From Phenylobacterium sp. (GTDB taxonomy: Bacteria > Pseudomonadota > Alphaproteobacteria > Caulobacterales > Caulobacteraceae), in the NCBI RefSeq assembly GCF_019636135.1, contig NZ_JAHBYD010000002.1, positions 62,001-126,000 on the forward strand: a stretch of 64,000 bases of DNA, in the 5' to 3' direction. Of the stretch, positions 60,030 to 64,000 are shown one piece after another. Within the stretch, counting starts at the first letter, position 1. The number at the start of each line of letters is the position of its first letter. The translations under genes were made by a program, and so were the position numbers. The notes beneath the pieces are model-generated. The model had not been told where the DNA came from. It made no database searches and saw only the letters and a program-made list of their open reading frames with translations.

Positions 60030-61064
60030 ATGCCCGTCCTCACCCGATTGTCCCGCCGTCGTCTCCTGGGCGCGGCGGGCGCCCTGTCGCTGCCGCCAGC
60101 GTCGTCCCGAGCCGCGAGCCCCACACCGATGCAGACCGCCCCTGTCGAGATCGTCCGCGGCTACTACGACGCATTCAACGCCCACGCGCCGGACAGGGCC
60201 GTGCGGCGCCTGGCGCCGTCCATGACCGAATGGGGCAAGCCCTTCGGCCGCGCGCGAACGGCCGAAGCGCTCGCCGACATCTTCACCCTGTTCCCCGACG
60301 CCCGGCTCGATGTGCGCGAGGTCGTGCCCCATGGCGACGACGTCGTGGTCATGGCCGCCTGCTCCGGCACGCATCGCGGCGTGGGGCGGCTGCCGCTGTA
60401 CGGCGGCCGGACGGCGGGCGTCCCGCCGACCGGCCGGCGCTTCTCCGTCCTGCGGATCGACTGGTGGAGCCTGAAGGACGGCCTCGTGGCGGATCGCGTG
60501 GGTCTCGGCGACGACGCCAGCCTCCTGATGCAGCTTGGCCTCATTCCGGCGCGGACGCCGTTCGACCTGCCGGTCGGCTTCGACGGCCCGCCGGTCGTCC
60601 ACCGCGGGATCGCCACCGAACCCCGGCAGGCCCGGAACCTCGCCCTGATGCAGGGCAACCAGGACGCCCAGGCCCGCGGCGACTTCGACGAGGCGGTCAA
60701 GGTGTTCGCGCCGGACACCAGCAACCACGGGCGGGCGTCGTCGCTCGACCGCCTGAAGCTGATCTACGGCGCGATCCGGGACAGCTACACCCGCGTGGAC
60801 GGCGGCACGGGGCTTCTGAAGATGGTGGCGGTCGACGACGGCGTGATCGCCAGCACCGAGCGCCTGGTCCGGCACACCGGGGTCATGCGCTTCCCGATCG
60901 ATTCCGGATTCCTGTTCGAGCTTCCGCCCACCGGCAGGACCTTCGTCCAGCGCCAGATCCACTGGTGGACCCTGGAGGACGGCCTGGTGGTCTCGCACCG
61001 CGCCTGCCGCGACGACGTCGGCATGGCCATCCAGCTCGGCCTGCTTCCGCCGCCGCCCGCCTGA
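60030..61064 (+). CDS. Exported protein with two SnoaL-like (ester cyclase) domains
   Basis: Protein of 344 residues with a Tat-type leader (LSRRRLLGAAGALSLPPASS) and two NTF2/SnoaL-fold units, about 38-175 and 205-340. The two repeat DWWSLKDGLV (144-153) with MQLGLIP and HWWTLEDGLV (311-320) with IQLGLLP, showing an internal duplication. SnoaL-like proteins can be cyclases or hydrolases; no reaction can be assigned here. Same strand as the AraC gene, and convergent with the TonB receptor. Confidence 0.8.
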   Translation: MPVLTRLSRRRLLGAAGALSLPPASSRAASPTPMQTAPVEIVRGYYDAFNAHAPDRAVRRLAPSMTEWGKPFGRARTAEALADIFTLFPDARLDVREVVPHGDDVVVMAACSGTHRGVGRLPLYGGRTAGVPPTGRRFSVLRIDWWSLKDGLVADRVGLGDDASLLMQLGLIPARTPFDLPVGFDGPPVVHRGIATEPRQARNLALMQGNQDAQARGDFDEAVKVFAPDTSNHGRASSLDRLKLIYGAIRDSYTRVDGGTGLLKMVAVDDGVIASTERLVRHTGVMRFPIDSGFLFELPPTGRTFVQRQIHWWTLEDGLVVSHRACRDDVGMAIQLGLLPPPPA

Positions 61065-61077
61065 CAGGGGCGCGCCT

Positions 61078-63093
61078 TCAGAACCTGTAGCGCAGCCCCA
61101 CCCTCACCTGCCGCGGCTCCATCGGGTGGAAGTGATAGTCCTCGACGCCGTCGGCCGCCTCGCCCGGCAACCGTGAGGCGTAGAAGTAGGTGATGTCGTT
61201 GTCCCGGCTGTCCAGCAGGTTCAGCACGTCGACGGTCGCCGCCAGCGGCCCGAAGCTGTGGGTGTAGGCCAGGTTCACCACCGTCGCCGCCTTCGAGCGC
61301 GCCGAATTGTCCTCGATCAGCGGCGCGGGCCCCAGCCGGCGCAGCGTCACCTGGGCCACGTCGTCGTCGGTGAGGCGCACCGTGGCGCCGGCCGTCACCA
61401 CGTACTCCAGCGCGTTCGGGATGCGGTCGCCGCCGGGCGGGTCGCCGCGATAGCGCGCCCGGGTCGCCGCGCCCGAGACGTCGAGGTTGATCCCCGGCCG
61501 CGGCGACCAGGTCATCAGCACCTCGGCGCCCAGGCGCCGGGTCCCGTCGGTGCTCTCGGTGTCGCCCGCGTCGCCCACGTAGACCAGCTCCGATTCGAGC
61601 CGCAGCGCCCACAGCGCCACGCTCGCCGAGAACCCGGGGACCTCGTAGCGCGCGCCGACCTCGGCGCCGTCGGCGGCGGCGAACAGCGGGACCTTGTCGA
61701 CCGGATCGCCGGTCGTGGGCGAGACGCGCTGCACGGCGCCCCGCGCATCGTTCGAGTGGAAGCCGCGGCCCGCGTCGGCGTACAGCTCCACCTGCGGCGA
61801 CACCCGCCACGCCAGGGTGAGCTTGGGGCTGACCTGGGCCGCGCTCTCGCGCCCCGAGTTCAGCGGCGTGTCGGAGTCCACGTCCACCGCGATCGCGTCG
61901 GCGCGCAGCCCCAGCGTGGCCCGTAGCGGCCCGTCGGCCCAGGTCGCCGCGCCCCAGAGGCCGCCGGACCATTCGCGCAGCCCGTCCTGCCGATCCGTCG
62001 AAAGGCGCTGCCTCGCCCGCGTGCGGTAGAGCCCGACGCTGCCGATGTCGTCCAGCCGTGCCTCGCCGCCCACCCGCACCGTCAGCGCCTCGGACGGCCG
62101 CCAGGTGCGCAAGCCCGACGCGCCCACGATCCAGCGGCGCTCGGCCTGCTCGAACTGGTCGCCGTTCACCGGGTCGTCCAGGAAGTAGGTGAAGTTCGAC
62201 CACAGGTTCAGCCTGTAGCGCTGGACGTAGACCACCAGGTCGCTGTCGGCGTCCGGCCGCCGCCGCGCCGAGACGATGAAGCGGCTGGTCCTGCCCCCGT
62301 CGGTCCCGTCGATGAAGCCGAAGCGCGACAGCGTCCCGGCGTCCACCGCCCGCTGCGGGATCTGGTCGGTGGAATCCCACCGGGCGCCGTAGGCCAGCGC
62401 CGTGACCGACCAGCCGCCGGCCGCGAACCGGCCCAGCGCGCTCGCCTTGCGCAGGTTCTCGTCGCGCTTCCACGGCCCGTCCCCGGTGGTGAGGTCGACG
62501 CCGAGCATCCCCGCCTCGCCCAGGTTCGCCCCGACGACCGCGCGGCCGAAGCCGTACGCCCCGCCCTGCGCCTGCGCGAAGCTCGACGGCAGGGTCTCGA
62601 AGGTGCGGAACCCCGCCGTCCCCGCCGCCGAGAAGTCGCCGGCCTCGGCGAAGTACGGCCCCTTGCGGTAGTCGATGGCCTGCACGAACTCGGGCGTCAC
62701 CCCGTTCACGTCCAGGTAGCCCTGGCCGTGCGCGTGCGTGCGCAGGTTCAGCGGCGCCCCGTCCAGCGAGATCGAGAAGTCGGTGCCGTGGTCCAGGTTG
62801 AACCCGCGCAGGAAGAACTGGTTGGCCTTGCCCGAGCCCGAGTGCTGGGTCGCCGCCAGCCCCGGGACCACCTCGGCCAGCTCGCCGGGCCGCAGGATCG
62901 GCCGGTTGGCGTAGGCCGCATACGAGACCTCGCCCTGGCTGGCGCTGGCGGCGACGCCCACCTGGCCCTCGCGCTTGCCCCAGACGTAGACCTCCTCGAC
63001 CTCCGGCCCCGCGGTGGCCATGGCCTCGTCGGCGGCCCGGGCGACCGGCGCGGCGGCCGCGACGACGGCCAGGGTCAGCAGCGTGATACGCAA
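61078..63093 (-). CDS. TonB-dependent outer membrane receptor, probably nickel-related
   Basis: Outer-membrane active importer of about 671 residues. It has a signal peptide (TLAVVAAAAPVARAAD), a plug domain (about 50-165: LAEVVPGLAATQHSGSGKAN and FFLRGFNLDHGTDF), and a 22-strand barrel ending MEPRQVRVGLRYRF with a C-terminal Phe. Divergent from nikR with a NikR-type operator directly upstream, which suggests nickel-repressed uptake of Ni(II) chelates or cobalt; this is inferred from context. The start chosen is a TTG with GGGGAG 8 bp upstream; a GTG at 63102 is in frame. Confidence 0.87.
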   Translation of the reverse strand: MRITLLTLAVVAAAAPVARAADEAMATAGPEVEEVYVWGKREGQVGVAASASQGEVSYAAYANRPILRPGELAEVVPGLAATQHSGSGKANQFFLRGFNLDHGTDFSISLDGAPLNLRTHAHGQGYLDVNGVTPEFVQAIDYRKGPYFAEAGDFSAAGTAGFRTFETLPSSFAQAQGGAYGFGRAVVGANLGEAGMLGVDLTTGDGPWKRDENLRKASALGRFAAGGWSVTALAYGARWDSTDQIPQRAVDAGTLSRFGFIDGTDGGRTSRFIVSARRRPDADSDLVVYVQRYRLNLWSNFTYFLDDPVNGDQFEQAERRWIVGASGLRTWRPSEALTVRVGGEARLDDIGSVGLYRTRARQRLSTDRQDGLREWSGGLWGAATWADGPLRATLGLRADAIAVDVDSDTPLNSGRESAAQVSPKLTLAWRVSPQVELYADAGRGFHSNDARGAVQRVSPTTGDPVDKVPLFAAADGAEVGARYEVPGFSASVALWALRLESELVYVGDAGDTESTDGTRRLGAEVLMTWSPRPGINLDVSGAATRARYRGDPPGGDRIPNALEYVVTAGATVRLTDDDVAQVTLRRLGPAPLIEDNSARSKAATVVNLAYTHSFGPLAATVDVLNLLDSRDNDITYFYASRLPGEAADGVEDYHFHPMEPRQVRVGLRYRF

Positions 63094-63107
63094 AGGCCCC
63101 ACTCCCC

Positions 63108-63135
63108 GTAGGAACTTTCGGATGATAGTTCCTAC
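63108..63135. promoter_or_regulatory. NikR-type operator
   Basis: Perfect inverted repeat GTAGGAACT (63108-63116) and AGTTCCTAC (63127-63135) with a 10-nt spacer. Written as 6-mers it is GTAGGA-N16-TCCTAC, the same geometry as the E. coli NikR operator GTATGA-N16-TCATAC. It lies directly upstream of the receptor start and between it and nikR, so NikR probably represses the receptor and perhaps itself. Confidence 0.82.
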
Positions 63136-63217
63136 GCTATCCCGGCGCCACGTCCATACGACAAACGGGACTGAGCCCATGCCCCGTGCCTATGATGCGG
63201 GCGCCAGGAGGACCCCG

Positions 63218-63691
63218 ATGCAGCGCGTGACCGTCTCCCTCGAAGAGGACCTCGCCGAAGCGTTCGACGCGCTGGCCGCCGAGCGGGGCTACGGGAGCCG
63301 CTCGGAAGCGGTGCGCGACCTCGTGCGCAAGGCCATCGCCGAGCGGCGCGAGGAGGCGGCCGAGGGCGACTGCGTGGCCAACCTGTCCTACGTCTACAAC
63401 CACCACGTCCGCGCGCTCGCCCAGCGGCTGACCGAGATCAGCCACCAGCACCACGACCGCGTCCTGGCGACGTTCCACATCCACCTCGACCACGACCACT
63501 GCCTGGAGAGCGTGATGCTGAAGGGCCGCACGGCCGACGTGCGCGCCCTGGCCGACACGATCCGCGCCGAGCGGGGCGTCCGCTTCGGCCAGCTCAACCT
63601 GATCGCGGTCGAGCCCAACGGCGAACACGGCCCCGCCGACCACGGCCACCGCCACGGCGCCCACGAACACCTCCGGCCGGTCGTCGGCTGA
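63218..63691 (+). CDS. nikR: Nickel-responsive regulator NikR
   Basis: Ribbon-helix-helix repressor (residues 1-45, MQRVTVSLEEDLAEAFDAL) with a C-terminal ACT-like nickel domain. With this start the metal ligands fall at His76, His87, His89 and Cys95, the exact positions in E. coli NikR (TEISHQHHD, TFHIHLDHDHC). At 157 residues it has a longer His-rich tail (HGHRHGAHEH). The ATG at 63218 has AGGAGG 6 bp upstream; earlier in-frame ATGs are less likely. Divergent from the TonB receptor. Confidence 0.95.
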   Translation: MQRVTVSLEEDLAEAFDALAAERGYGSRSEAVRDLVRKAIAERREEAAEGDCVANLSYVYNHHVRALAQRLTEISHQHHDRVLATFHIHLDHDHCLESVMLKGRTADVRALADTIRAERGVRFGQLNLIAVEPNGEHGPADHGHRHGAHEHLRPVVG

Positions 63692-63694
63692 GCG

Positions 63695-63800
63695 CGCAGG
63701 ACTTCACCGGCCGGGCGCAAGAGGCGTCGACGCCAAAGGCGCCGTCTGCCGCAACGCCGTAGCCACACCACCACCCAACCCTCCTCCATCGAGGCCGCAG
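63695..63800. repeat. Repeat family GGTGGTGTG/CACACCACC, copy 2
   Basis: Shares GCAGGACTTCACCGGCCGGG, GGCGCCGTCTGCCG, AACGCCGTAGCCACACCACC and CCTCCTCCATCGAGG with 53797-53909, in the same order. The left GGTGGTGTG half is missing here. Confidence 0.72.
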
Positions 63801-63858
63801 GCTGCTGGATGGGCATGCTGCGGAAAGCACCCTGCGCGCCGCAGGCGCCGTCATCCGG

Positions 63859-63961
63859 AACCACGAACGAACACGAAAGACACGAACGCGTCCTGGACGA
63901 GCCCGGCCCTGAGACCGCCCCCGGCCTGTTCGTGTCTTTCGTGTTCGTTCGTGGTTGATTC
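63859..63961. repeat. Triple-9-mer inverted repeat, copy i
   Basis: Arms at 63859-63887 and 63928-63956 (ACCACGAAC, GAACACGAA, AGACACGAA units) pair perfectly over about 29 bp and are followed by GATTCCTTCCGGCGCCGACG, resembling the flanks of other copies. The 309-bp stretch to the window end shows no gene. Confidence 0.85.
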
Positions 63962-64000
63962 CTTCCGGCGCCGACGCGCCAACGCAGGCTCGAAAGCTCC

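Overview
The window is a GC-rich chromosomal segment of an alphaproteobacterium, most likely of the family Caulobacteraceae (Caulobacter/Phenylobacterium type). This rests on the bamA-skp-lpxD-fabZ-lpxA-lpxI-lpxB order, LpxI in the lipid A pathway, an SOS box of the alphaproteobacterial GTTC-N7-GTTC form, a 29-codon sidA-like gene directly before dnaE, a PEPxxWA-CTERM protein, and a 14-gene nuo operon followed by birA-coaX-rnj. No species can be named from the sequence alone.

Layout. 1-588: 3' end of gltA. 564-15544 (minus): one long envelope and translation block, rpsB-tsf, then pyrH-frr-uppS-cdsA-dxr-rseP-bamA-skp-lpxD-fabZ-lpxA-lpxI-lpxB, mostly with overlapping or abutting genes. Tandem terminators separate tsf from pyrH. 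15730-16468: two divergent small exported proteins. 16475-20118 (minus): dnaE preceded by an untracked sidA-like micro-ORF and a LexA-box promoter. 20219-23850: a PEP-CTERM protein divergent from an ECF sigma factor and a TPR-type membrane Ser/Thr kinase. 23884-24704: a HEPN protein with a small acidic partner. 24758-31588 (minus): lolD, lolC/E, proS, a DUF1467-like gene, methylmalonyl-CoA epimerase, and a double-length CaiB/BaiF CoA-transferase. 31955-51083 (minus): nuoA-N with two extra small genes, then birA, coaX and rnj. 51754-53618: tRNA-Asp and a DEAD-box RNA helicase. 53619-54651: repeats and a candidate structured RNA with its own terminator on the minus strand. 54652-63691: accessory genes (winged-helix/TPR regulator, FAD oxidoreductase, AraC regulator, double SnoaL-like protein, and a TonB-dependent receptor divergent from nikR around a NikR-type palindrome).

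The intergenic spaces carry several families of inverted repeats. The most striking family has nine copies, each with arms built from three roughly 9-nt units and with different unit sequences in different copies. Repeats also sit in six junctions at or within the nuo cluster.

The most interesting items are the sidA-like gene under a LexA box in front of the replicative polymerase gene, the candidate structured RNA near 54157-54415, the NikR operator placed exactly between nikR and a TonB receptor, the fused CoA-transferase with one half lacking the expected Asp, and the modular inverted-repeat family. Start codons marked uncertain were chosen by eye from ribosome-binding sites and family N-termini; no database search was possible.
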